Source: Rhodospirillales bacterium
GTDB taxonomy: Bacteria; Pseudomonadota; Alphaproteobacteria; Acetobacterales; Acetobacteraceae
NCBI GenBank assembly: GCA_017304945.1
Contig: JAFKLG010000075.1
Span: forward strand, 1 to 64,000
DNA length: 64,000 nt
Reading direction: 5' to 3'
Made by a program: the position numbers and the translations under genes. Positions 8,462-16,776 of this stretch are shown here, one piece after another (the stretch's first letter is position 1; each line of letters begins with the position of its first letter). The notes beneath the pieces were generated by a model. That model saw nothing but the letters and a program-made list of their open reading frames with translations, did not search any database and had not been told where the DNA came from.

Positions 8462-10156
8462 TTATCGTTGCGCGGGATCCGGATTGAACCGCACGCCGCG
8501 CCGCGCCAGACCGCCGCCGATGCCGATCGGCGTGCCGTCCGCCCGCCAGCAGGCGGCGCCCTCCATCTCGCCGTCCGGCCAGAACCGAATCGCGTTCATG
8601 CCGCCGCCGACATGTTTCATCGGCAGCACGTCGTGGCCGCGGTCCCGCATCGCCGCCTGCACGGAAGCGGGGAACCGGTCTTCCATCTCGAGCGCGAAGC
8701 CCTGCGTCCAGAGCCGCGGCGCCTAGACGGCCTGCTGCAGGCTCATGCCGTGGTCGATCAGGTTGACCACCGCCTGGAAGGCCGAGGGAAAGATCCGCAG
8801 CCCACCGGGCAGGCCGAGGGCGAAGGCCGGCTTGCCGTCCTTCAGCACGATGGTGGGCGCCATGGAGGAGGTGACGCGCTTGCCGGGGGCGACCGAACTG
8901 GCGCGGCCGGGGCGCGGGTCGAAGACGTACATGTAGTTGTTCGGGATCATTCCCGTGCCGGGAACGATGAAGCGCGCGCCGAAGGTGCTGTTGATGGTCT
9001 GCGTGGAGCACACGACGTTGCCCGCCGCGTCGGCGACGGTCAGATGCGTGGTGTGCGCCGACTCGCCCGCGGTGACGCCGGCCTTCCAGTGCCGCGCGTG
9101 TGTCATGTCGATCTCGCCGCGCCGCTCCGCCGCATAGGCCTTGTCGATCAGCCGCGCGATCGGGACGTCGACGAAGGCGGGGTCGCCGGTCGCGGCGGCG
9201 CGGTCGGCGAAGGCGATCTTCAGCACCTCGGCGAGCAGATGCGCCCCTTCCGGCGTGCCGAAGCCGAGACCCGCGACGTCGAACCCCTCCATCAAGTTCA
9301 GCATCTGCACGACATGCACGCCGCCCGAGGCCGGGGGCGGCGGGCCGACCACCTCGAAGCCACGATAGGTGCCGCGGATCGCATCGCGCTCGATGGTGCG
9401 GTAGCGGGTGAAGTCCTCCATCGTCAGGTAGCCGCCGCTGCGTGCCATGTGGTCGGCGTAGCGCCGTCCGAGCGCGCCGCCGTAGAGCAGGGCGGGGCCT
9501 TCCTGGGCGATGGCGCGCAGCGTGTCGGCATAGGCACCGGTGACGAGCCTCGCCCCGGCCTGGATCGGCGTGCCGCCGGGCAGGTAGAGCGCGGCGATTT
9601 CCGGATCGCGCGCGAGATCCGCGGCGGCGTCGGTCGCGCATTCCTGCAGATAAGGGGTGATCCGGAAGCCGCGGCTCGCATGCCGGATCGCCGGCTCCAT
9701 GACGTCGGCGAGCGGGAAGGTGCCGAAGCGGGCCAGCACTTCGCACCAGCCGGCGAGATTGCCGGGCGCGCCCACCGCCGTCGGGCCCAGCGCATTCTTG
9801 CGTCCGACGGTGTCCATGGTGCCGGGGGCGGCCTCGGGATCGGGCGTGTAGGTGGTCGGGCCGGTCGCCAGCGGGGCCGTGCTCTGGCCGTCGATCACCA
9901 CGTGCCGCCCGTCGGCGAGGCGCAGATGCGCCATCCCGCCGCCCAGGATGCCGACCATCATCGGCTCGACCACGGTGAGGGTGAAGAACGCCGCGATCGC
10001 CGCGTCGATGGCGTTGCCGCCGGCCGCCAGCATTTCCGCCCCGGCGGCGGAGGCGAGCGGGTGGTTGGTCACCACCATGCCGCGGGTGCCGCGGGCGGGC
10101 TGCTTCTCGCAGCGCAGGGTGACGGTGGAGCGGTCGGTCCAGCTTGGGGCGCTCAT
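8462..10156 (-). pseudogene. ggt: Gamma-glutamyltransferase gene interrupted by an in-frame amber codon
   Basis: The N-terminal 477 codons (10156 down to 8726) encode a normal GGT. They include PMMVGILGGGMAHLR, a catalytic Thr in HTTHLTVADAAGN (about T370), and the oxyanion loop MAPTIVLKDGKPAFALGLPGG. The frame then ends at TAG (8723-8725) directly after LQQAV. The same frame continues without any shift for 86 more codons, starting APRLWTQGF and ending at 8462. That segment is the normal C-terminal end of the small subunit (for example HVGGGMNAIRF, GGGLARRG). A single substitution such as GAG to TAG would explain it. Loss of the last strands probably inactivates the enzyme, though a truncated product, readthrough or a sequencing error remain possible. 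GGT normally transfers or hydrolyses gamma-glutamyl groups in the periplasm, but this protein has no clear signal peptide. Confidence 0.85.
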
Positions 10157-10377
10157 GCCGGGAGCCTTTCGGGCGGTTTCGCGCCAGCATCGCGCCATGC
10201 GGCGGCGCTGCAAAGCGGGCGCGAACGGGGGTTTGCCATGCTTGGAGGGGCTGGTCCTCGGCCCGACGCGGGGGGTTCGTACGGCCCGCCGAAATGGCCT
10301 GCTCACCTCTTGAGGCAGGATAACGACGCCGCTAACGTCCCCCGGCCCGATCCCGCCACTCCGGCCGTGGCGGGGCC

Positions 10378-11841
10378 ATGGAGGCACGCTTGCAAGCTTC
10401 ACCGTCGATCGGCGGGGGCCCGACGAGGACCGCCGGCGTGCACTGGCCCGCACGCGCGCTCCTGATCCTCGGCATCGTCGGACTGGCCGCCGTTGCGCTG
10501 CTGCATGCCGGGCTGATCCCGCGTGGCGCCTGGGGGGCGGACGAGTTCCAGACCTTCGGGATGTTCCGCGCCCATGGGTGGCAATACCTCTGGTTCCGCT
10601 TCATCAGCTGGAGCCCGCGGCCGTTCTCCGAGGCCCTGATCGCGCTCTATGCCGCGCTGGTACGGGCGACGGGCCGCCCCCATATCGTCGTCGTGCTGGG
10701 CATCGTCTGGGCCGCCGCCGTGCTCGCGCTGCTTCCCGCCCTCTCCGCCACCCGCGGCATCGCCCGCGCCTACCGCCTGCTCGGGGCTCTCGCGGTGCTC
10801 TGCGTCGTCATCCTCGGACGTGACGTGGCGAGCGTCTTCTACTGGCCGTTCGGGGCCGTCGCCTATGCGCCGGTGGTCACGGTGGCGATGGTCCTGCTGT
10901 TCCGAGCGGCGACCCCCGCCGCGACGACGCTGGGCAACCGCGGCGTGACCGCTGCACTGCTGATCGCGGCAGCCTGGGCGTCGGAAACCGGCGCCATGCT
11001 GGTCGTGGTGCATACCGCGCTGTTGTCTCTCTGGCTGGCGTGGCATCGCCGGCCGATCCGCCCCGACACCTGGCTGCCGCTCCTCGCCGGAGCCGGGGTG
11101 ATCGGCGTGCTGGTGGCGGGCCATCGTATCGACATGGCTATGCTGCCCGGGGGCAGCGCGGCGCGCTTCCACCATCCGTTCGCAAGCCTGGCGGCGGCCG
11201 CCCAGCAGCTCATTCCGGAGGCGCTGGCGCTCGACATCTCGCATTTCACCGCCGGGTCGCTGCTGGGCGGCACGCTGGTCAAGCTTGCGTTCTTCCTCGG
11301 CATCCAGGGCTGCTGGATGACGGCCGATCCGGCCCGCCGCGGCGTGCCGTCGCGACTCGCCGTCGTGGCGGTCTCGTTCCCGCTGACCTGCTTCCTGATC
11401 CTGCTGGCGAGCTACTACCAGTACGGATTGGATTGCTGCGATCGCCATGCCTTCGTGCGGCAAGCGCTGTGGTTCATGGCGGTCGCGGCGCTGGCGATCT
11501 GGACCGCGCCGCACGGCGAGCCGGGGCGTGGCTGGCGCGGCGTGGCGACGCCGATCGCGCTGCTGCTGGCGGTCGGGCTGCTGCTGGCGCCACGCAGCCG
11601 CGCAATCTGGCAAGACTGGAGAGACTACCAGGATCCGATGATCGCACGTGGCCTGACCTGGCAGTCGGGACGATCGCCGGGACCCGACATGACGATCTAC
11701 CAGGTCCGCAAGGACCCGATGACGTACCGGCTGCCCGACCACGCGGACGGCTGCGTGCAGGACTGGTGGGCCGCGAGCATAGGCTGGTTCTTTCCCGGCA
11801 AGACCTGCATCCGCGTCGTGACCGGCGCGGCGCCGCCCTGA
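10378..11841 (+). CDS. Polytopic membrane protein, GT-C glycosyltransferase-like / DUF6056-like
   Basis: 487 residues with about ten to eleven hydrophobic segments. An early extracytoplasmic loop contains GAWGADEFQTFG. An acidic D/E pair in the first loop is where GT-C glycosyltransferases place their catalytic acid, so a lipid-linked sugar transferase is possible. The C-terminal 80 residues are soluble and contain three Cys. No close family was recognised with certainty. The gene stands alone: the broken ggt is divergent upstream and a minus-strand gene converges downstream. The start at 10378 has no obvious ribosome-binding site; ATG at 10504 would cut into the first helix. Confidence 0.7.
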   Translation: MEARLQASPSIGGGPTRTAGVHWPARALLILGIVGLAAVALLHAGLIPRGAWGADEFQTFGMFRAHGWQYLWFRFISWSPRPFSEALIALYAALVRATGRPHIVVVLGIVWAAAVLALLPALSATRGIARAYRLLGALAVLCVVILGRDVASVFYWPFGAVAYAPVVTVAMVLLFRAATPAATTLGNRGVTAALLIAAAWASETGAMLVVVHTALLSLWLAWHRRPIRPDTWLPLLAGAGVIGVLVAGHRIDMAMLPGGSAARFHHPFASLAAAAQQLIPEALALDISHFTAGSLLGGTLVKLAFFLGIQGCWMTADPARRGVPSRLAVVAVSFPLTCFLILLASYYQYGLDCCDRHAFVRQALWFMAVAALAIWTAPHGEPGRGWRGVATPIALLLAVGLLLAPRSRAIWQDWRDYQDPMIARGLTWQSGRSPGPDMTIYQVRKDPMTYRLPDHADGCVQDWWAASIGWFFPGKTCIRVVTGAAPP

Positions 11842-11870
11842 TACCGATGAGCCTCTCCGCTCATCGGTAT
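11841..11870 (+). terminator. Stem-loop immediately after membrane protein gene
   Basis: Perfect 11-bp inverted repeat (ATACCGATGAG / CTCATCGGTAT) around an 8-base loop, beginning at the last base of the stop codon of the upstream gene. It is moderately AT-rich, unlike other hairpins here. It lacks a U-tract and may act as a terminator or mRNA 3'-end stabiliser. Confidence 0.6.
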
Positions 11871-11972
11871 GCGGCGCGGGGTTGCTGGGGCGGCCGCGCC
11901 CAGATCAAGACCATACCGCGCGCCGAGGTGATCTGCATGCGAGTCAATCGATGAGCGCGCCGGTATGTGCCG

Positions 11973-12596
11973 TCACCACATCGTCTGGCGGGCGCGGGCG
12001 GGCCAAGCGGCGTCATACGCGGCGCCGTCGATCTCCGCGTCGCTCAGCTCCTGCAGGATCGCGCCTGGTGTCGGCATCGTCCCGGGCGCGACATGCGAGG
12101 CCGCATCCCACAGCCCCGCGCGTACGATCGCCCGTGCGCACTGGAAGTAGACGCTCTCCACCTCGATCACGAGCACGGTGCGCGGCGCCTTGCCCTCCAC
12201 GACGAAGCTCTCCCGCAGCGCGGCATCGTCGGTGAGCCAGCCGCGTCCGTTCACCCGCAGCGTCGTGCCGAGGCCCGGGATCAGGAACAGCAGCGCCACA
12301 CGCGGGTCGCGCACCACGTTGCGCAGGCTGTCGATCCGGTTGTTGCCGCGGCGATCCGGCATCAGCAGCGTGCGCGCGTCATGGACGCGCACGAATCCGG
12401 GCTGGTCCCCGCGTGGCGAGCAGTCGAGCCCTTCCGGCCCGCCGGTCGCCAACACGGCGAACGGGGAAGCCTCGATCAGCCGGCGATAGGCGGGGATCAG
12501 CGCCGGCACTTCCTTGGCGGTGGAGGCGAGATTGGGGGCGGGCGTGTAGAGCGCCTCCAGCTCCACCAGGCTCTCGATGCGGCGAACGCCGTGCAT
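11973..12596 (-). CDS. Pyridoxamine 5'-phosphate oxidase-family FMN protein (MSMEG_1061-like)
   Basis: A 207-residue split-barrel flavoprotein. Motifs are ASPFAVLATGGPEGLDCSPRG (strands 1-2), DRRGNNRIDSLRNVV (phosphate-binding Arg/Asn residues), PRVALLFLIPG and LRVNGRGWL. These match the PPOX subfamily typified by MSMEG_1061 rather than PdxH, so an F420/FMN-type oxidoreductase is more likely than vitamin B6 synthesis. An AGGAG precedes the ATG. It is the last gene of the minus-strand run, 19 bases after the MHS transporter. The redox substrate is unknown. Confidence 0.85.
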   Translation of the reverse strand: MHGVRRIESLVELEALYTPAPNLASTAKEVPALIPAYRRLIEASPFAVLATGGPEGLDCSPRGDQPGFVRVHDARTLLMPDRRGNNRIDSLRNVVRDPRVALLFLIPGLGTTLRVNGRGWLTDDAALRESFVVEGKAPRTVLVIEVESVYFQCARAIVRAGLWDAASHVAPGTMPTPGAILQELSDAEIDGAAYDAAWPARARQTMW

Positions 12597-12615
12597 GGCA
12601 TGCTCCTGCGGGCGG

Positions 12616-13932
12616 TCAGCGCAGTGGCTGGCCGCTGCGATCGGGAATGGTGAGCGCCGCGGCGAGCGAGAGCAGGCCCAGCGCCATCAGGTAGTAGGCA
12701 GGCCCATAGGTCAGCTTCGCTTCGCTGACCAGGTAGACCGCGATCATGGGTGAGGTGCCGCCCAGCAGGGCGAAGGCGGTGTTGTAGCTGATCGAGAGCG
12801 CGGTGCAGCGGGTGCGGCCGCGATAGAGCTCGACCAGCATCGCCTCCATCGGTCCGGCCCAGGCGGCGATCAGCACCGCGAACAATGCCTGGCCGGCCGC
12901 CACCACCAGTGGCTCCGGGTGGGTCAGCAGCCAGAACAGCGGGACCGCCAGCACGATGGTGCCGATCGTCGAGACGAGCATCAGCGGCTTGCGGCCGATC
13001 CGATCGGACACCCAGCCGGCGAGCGGCGTGAGCGCCACCAGCAGCACCATGCACGCGGTGTTCACCTGCAGCGCCCGTTCGAGCGGAATGCCGTCCACCT
13101 GGTGCATCATCGTCACCAGGTAGATGAACACGAGATAGAAGGTCGCGGCGAAGGCGGAGCAGGCGAGCATGCCGCGCAGGATCTCCCGCCAGTCGACCTC
13201 CAGCGCCTCGATCAGCGGCAGCCGCCCGCTGGGCAAGCCGGCGCGCGCGCCGTCTTCATGCATGACGGCGCGGAGCACGAAGGCGACCCCGCCCAGCACG
13301 ATTCCCAGGAGGAAGGGGATGCGCCAGCCCCAGGCCTGCAACTCCGCCGGGGTCATCAGCCAGCTCGCGACCGCGCCCACCCCGGACCCGATCAGGATCC
13401 CGCAGGTGGCGCCAACCGAGGCGAAACTGCCGAGCAGGCCGCGGCGCCGCGGCTCTGCCCGCTCGACCAGGAAGATGATGGAGGCGGAGAATTCGCCGCC
13501 GACGGACAGGCCCTGCAGCAGCCGCAGCAGGATCAGCAGCAGCGGTGCCAGGGCGCCCGCGGTCTCGTAGGTGGGCAGCAGTCCGATCGCCATGGTGGAG
13601 ACGGTCATCAGCCCGGCCGAGGTCACCAGCGCCTGCTTGCGCCCGAACCGGTCGCCGACATGGCCGAACAACGCCCCGCCGATCGGCCGCATCAGGAAGG
13701 CCGCGGCGAACACCCCGAAGGCGGAGGCGAGCGAGACGATGCCGTTGCTGGAGGGGAAGAAGTTCTTCGCGAAGATCGAGGCGAAATATCCGTAGGCCGC
13801 GAAGTCGTACCATTCCAGCACGTTGCCGATCGCGCCGGCGACGACCTGGCGCGTGGAGGCGTGCGCCGCGGGAGGCTGGGACGCGCCGGCCGGGCGCGTG
13901 GCGGTCATCGTGGCGGCGTCCGGCATGTGCAT
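12616..13932 (-). CDS. MFS transporter, metabolite:H+ symporter (MHS) family
   Basis: 438 residues with twelve membrane helices. Family marks include AGAIGNVLEWYDFAAYGYF at the first helix, GGALFGHVGDRFGRKQALV (loop 2-3 signature), LLQGLSVGGEFSAS in helix 4, and DRIGRKPLMLV in loop 8-9. Relatives (ProP, KgtP, ShiA) import organic acids and zwitterions with protons. The gene follows hyuA/hyuB and the cytochrome on the same strand, so import of a pyroglutamate- or hydantoin-type compound is a reasonable inference. The ATG at 13932 follows AGAGG; a longer frame would overlap the cytochrome gene. Confidence 0.88.
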   Translation of the reverse strand: MHMPDAATMTATRPAGASQPPAAHASTRQVVAGAIGNVLEWYDFAAYGYFASIFAKNFFPSSNGIVSLASAFGVFAAAFLMRPIGGALFGHVGDRFGRKQALVTSAGLMTVSTMAIGLLPTYETAGALAPLLLILLRLLQGLSVGGEFSASIIFLVERAEPRRRGLLGSFASVGATCGILIGSGVGAVASWLMTPAELQAWGWRIPFLLGIVLGGVAFVLRAVMHEDGARAGLPSGRLPLIEALEVDWREILRGMLACSAFAATFYLVFIYLVTMMHQVDGIPLERALQVNTACMVLLVALTPLAGWVSDRIGRKPLMLVSTIGTIVLAVPLFWLLTHPEPLVVAAGQALFAVLIAAWAGPMEAMLVELYRGRTRCTALSISYNTAFALLGGTSPMIAVYLVSEAKLTYGPAYYLMALGLLSLAAALTIPDRSGQPLR

Positions 13933-13994
13933 GAACCTCTGTTTGCCGAGGCCCATACCGCACAATTCCGGGTGCGTTCCAGTCCGGAGAGCGA

Positions 13995-15071
13995 TCAGTC
14001 GCTCAGCGGCGCGGTTCCCTGATGCGCCTTCATCCAGTCGACGATCGGCTGCCACGGGCCGTAGCGATGCTGCTCCGGGGTGAACGGGCCGACGAAGGGC
14101 GGATAGGCGGCATCGACCGGCTTCTTGCTGCGGTCCGGGAAGTCGTTCTCCAGCAGGCCCTTGTGGGGGCGCGGCTGGTCGTTGACGAAGGCCATCACGT
14201 CGAAGGCGTCGCTGTCGGAGAGGGCAGGCGATTGCCAGGTCGTGCCGAACGGCATGTTGGCGTGGGCGAAGCGTGCGGCGGTGATGGTGCGCGCCATGCC
14301 GGCACCGTCATTGTAGCTTTCCGGGCCCCAGAGCGGCGGAAACTGGTAGCGCTTGCCTTGTTGCGCCGCGTCCGCCGCGTCGAGGCGCTGGCCCTGGCCG
14401 TCCGCGCCATGACACGCGGCGCACATCTCGCCATAGATCTTGCGCCCGCGGATCGGGTCAGCCGCGCGGTCCGGCAGCGGGAGCGCGGGCACGACGCGGC
14501 CGACCAGCGCCTGGCCCACGGTCTCGGGGGCGCTGACGTAGCGGATATAGGTCAGCATGGCCTTCATCTCCGGCCCGCCCAGTGGCAGCGCGTGGCCGTT
14601 CATGCTGCGCTCCATGCAGCCGTTGATGCGCTCCTCGAGCGTGCGGACCTCGTTCTCGCGGCCGACATATTGCGGAAACAGGCCCCAGATCCCGGCCAGG
14701 GGCAGGCCGAACTGCTGGGTGCCGGCCTGCAGGTGGCAGGATTGGCAGGTCAGGCCATTGCCGGTGTAGCGCATCGCCGGATCCTTGGCGTCCGGCCCGA
14801 TCAGCGTCACGGTCCGGGTGATCAGGTCGCGGCCGTAGCGCACGGTGCGGCCGAACGGCGTGTCGGGCAGGCTGTCCGGATCCGGTGGAGACCACGGGGG
14901 CGCGGCATCGGCGGTGGCGGTCGTGGGGCCGCCCGACGGCGCGGCAACGGGACTGGCCGATGCCGTGTCGGCTGCTCCGGCCGGGGCGGCCCAGACACGG
15001 GCCGACGCGCCCGGATTGGCAGCCAGGAGCAGGAGCGCCGTTGCGGCGGCGTGATGCAGTCGGAGGAGCAT
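13995..15071 (-). CDS. Exported diheme cytochrome c, thiosulfate dehydrogenase (TsdA)-like
   Basis: 358 residues with an N-terminal signal peptide (RLHHAAATALLLLAANPGASA). Two class I heme sites are visible: CQSCH at about 109-113 and CAACH at about 217-221. A Cys in RINGCMERSMNG (about 152) stands where TsdA uses Cys as the distal ligand of heme 1. A Met in ANMPFG (about 273) fits heme 2. TsdA enzymes oxidise thiosulfate to tetrathionate, or the reverse, in the periplasm. Assignment to the family is firm, but activity is inferred. An alternative start at 15101 adds ten residues before the signal sequence. The gene lies 74 bases after hyuB. Confidence 0.82.
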   Translation of the reverse strand: MLLRLHHAAATALLLLAANPGASARVWAAPAGAADTASASPVAAPSGGPTTATADAAPPWSPPDPDSLPDTPFGRTVRYGRDLITRTVTLIGPDAKDPAMRYTGNGLTCQSCHLQAGTQQFGLPLAGIWGLFPQYVGRENEVRTLEERINGCMERSMNGHALPLGGPEMKAMLTYIRYVSAPETVGQALVGRVVPALPLPDRAADPIRGRKIYGEMCAACHGADGQGQRLDAADAAQQGKRYQFPPLWGPESYNDGAGMARTITAARFAHANMPFGTTWQSPALSDSDAFDVMAFVNDQPRPHKGLLENDFPDRSKKPVDAAYPPFVGPFTPEQHRYGPWQPIVDWMKAHQGTAPLSD

Positions 15072-15144
15072 GTTTGCGATCCGGACGTTCCGGGTTCGCA
15101 TGATCAGGCAGCGGCCGCGCCCCGTCCAGGCCCGCGATGCGCCG

Positions 15145-16776
15145 TCAGCCGACGTTCACGTAACCTTCCGCGGCGTCGCGGGCGCGATCCGCCGGATCCC
15201 GGCCTGCCGGGTCGCCGTAGCCGGCGCCGCCGCCGACCGCGAGCGTCACCACGTCGCCCTTGCGCAGCGGCACCTTGTCCTTCGATTTCAGGCGGATCGT
15301 CTCGTTGCCGCGCTGGATCTCGCAGTGGCCGGTGCCGCCGGGGTCGCCGCCGAACAGGCCTTGCGGGCGCGTGCGGAAGCGGTCGCTGTAGAGCGCGAGC
15401 TGCACGCCGTCGCGGAGGATCTCAAACCGGCGCAGGAAGCCGAGGCCGCCGCGATGGGTGCCGTCGCCGCCGCTGCCGGGCCGCAGCCGGTATTCCAGCA
15501 CGCGGAAGAACCCGAAATCCTGGTCGAGCGCTTCCACCGGCGTGTTGGAACAGTTGGACAGCGGCCCGTCGACCGCGTCGCATCCGTCCGACTGCGCGGT
15601 GGCGCCATAGCCGCCGCCATAGATCTCCAGGTAGACGCTCCAGCCGTCCTCGTCGAGGTGGGACAGCACGCCCACGGTGGTCGTGTCGAAGCCGGGCGCG
15701 ACCACGCGATCGGGCACCGCCTGCGACAGCGCCTTCATGGTGGCGTTCCAGGCGCGGAAGCACGCTTCCATGCGGGCGCGCACCGGCGCGGGATGGCGCG
15801 GGTTGAGCAGCGAGCCATGCGGCGCGGTGATGCTGATGGGCCGCGCGGCGCCGGCGTTGAACGGGATGTCCGGACTGGTGAGCGCCGCCTTCACCGCCGA
15901 CAGCGCCGCCGAGATGGTGGAGGCGAACGGCGCGTTCAGGTTGGAGGCGACCTGCGGCGCGGTGCCCGCGAAATCGATCGCGATCCGATCGCCGGAGACG
16001 GTCAGCGTGGCGCGCACCGGCAGGGTGTCTTCGCCGATGCCGTCGTCGTCGACCCAATCCTCGCCTTGATACGTTCCGTCCGGCACCTGCACGATCGCCG
16101 CGCGCATGCGGGCCTCGGAGTAGTCCTGCAGCGCCGCCATCACCGCGGTGAGCTTCTCGACGCCGTAGCGCGCCGCGAGTTCCTGCAGCCGCACCGCGCC
16201 GATCGCGTTCGCCGCCATCTGCGCATCGAAATCGCCCATGGTCTGGTGCGGCACGCGCACGTTCGCGCGCAGCAGCCGCTCGAAGTTTCCGCCATGCCAG
16301 TCGCGCCGCATGTTCCACTTCATCGGCGGGATGATCAGCCCTTCCGCATACACGTCGGCCGCGAGCGGGTTCAGCCCCGGGCTGCCGCCGCCGAGATCGA
16401 GGTGATGCGCAACCGAGGCGGCAAAGCCGATGACGCGTGCGTCCACGAAGATCGGATGGAACAGGAACACGTCCTGCAGGTGCTGGCCGCCGGAATACGG
16501 GTCGTTGATGGCGAAGAAGTCGCCCTCCTCCAGCGTCTCCACCGGATAGAGCCGCGCGCAGGGCTGGAAGATGTGGCCGATGGTGCCGAGCTGCATGGGG
16601 ATGAGTTCGGCTTGCGCGACGGTGTTGCCGTGCGCGTCGAGCAGGGCGGCGGATCCGTCGCGTGCTTCGCGCAGCACGGTCGAGTAGGCGGAGCGCACGA
16701 GCTTGGCGCCCATCTCGCGGGCGGCGGCGATCAGCGCCTGGCTGATGATGGCGTAATCGACGGGTTCGAGCGTCAT
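15145..16776 (-). CDS. hyuB: Hydantoinase B / oxoprolinase family subunit
   Basis: 543 residues of the HyuB half of ATP-dependent N-methylhydantoinase / 5-oxoprolinase enzymes. Marks include FFAINDPYSGGQHLQDVFLF, AHHLDLGGGSPGL, GSLLNPRHPAPVRARM and the Gly-rich tail PLRKGDVVTLAVGGGAGYGD. Its ATG overlaps the hyuA stop by four bases (ATGA), so the two subunits are translationally coupled. The frame is open far upstream through hyuA in another register, but the HyuB N-terminus (MTLEPVDYAIISQALIAAAR) fixes the start. The partner genes suggest 5-oxoproline as substrate, but N-methylhydantoin or another cyclic amide cannot be excluded. Confidence 0.92.
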   Translation of the reverse strand: MTLEPVDYAIISQALIAAAREMGAKLVRSAYSTVLREARDGSAALLDAHGNTVAQAELIPMQLGTIGHIFQPCARLYPVETLEEGDFFAINDPYSGGQHLQDVFLFHPIFVDARVIGFAASVAHHLDLGGGSPGLNPLAADVYAEGLIIPPMKWNMRRDWHGGNFERLLRANVRVPHQTMGDFDAQMAANAIGAVRLQELAARYGVEKLTAVMAALQDYSEARMRAAIVQVPDGTYQGEDWVDDDGIGEDTLPVRATLTVSGDRIAIDFAGTAPQVASNLNAPFASTISAALSAVKAALTSPDIPFNAGAARPISITAPHGSLLNPRHPAPVRARMEACFRAWNATMKALSQAVPDRVVAPGFDTTTVGVLSHLDEDGWSVYLEIYGGGYGATAQSDGCDAVDGPLSNCSNTPVEALDQDFGFFRVLEYRLRPGSGGDGTHRGGLGFLRRFEILRDGVQLALYSDRFRTRPQGLFGGDPGGTGHCEIQRGNETIRLKSKDKVPLRKGDVVTLAVGGGAGYGDPAGRDPADRARDAAEGYVNVG

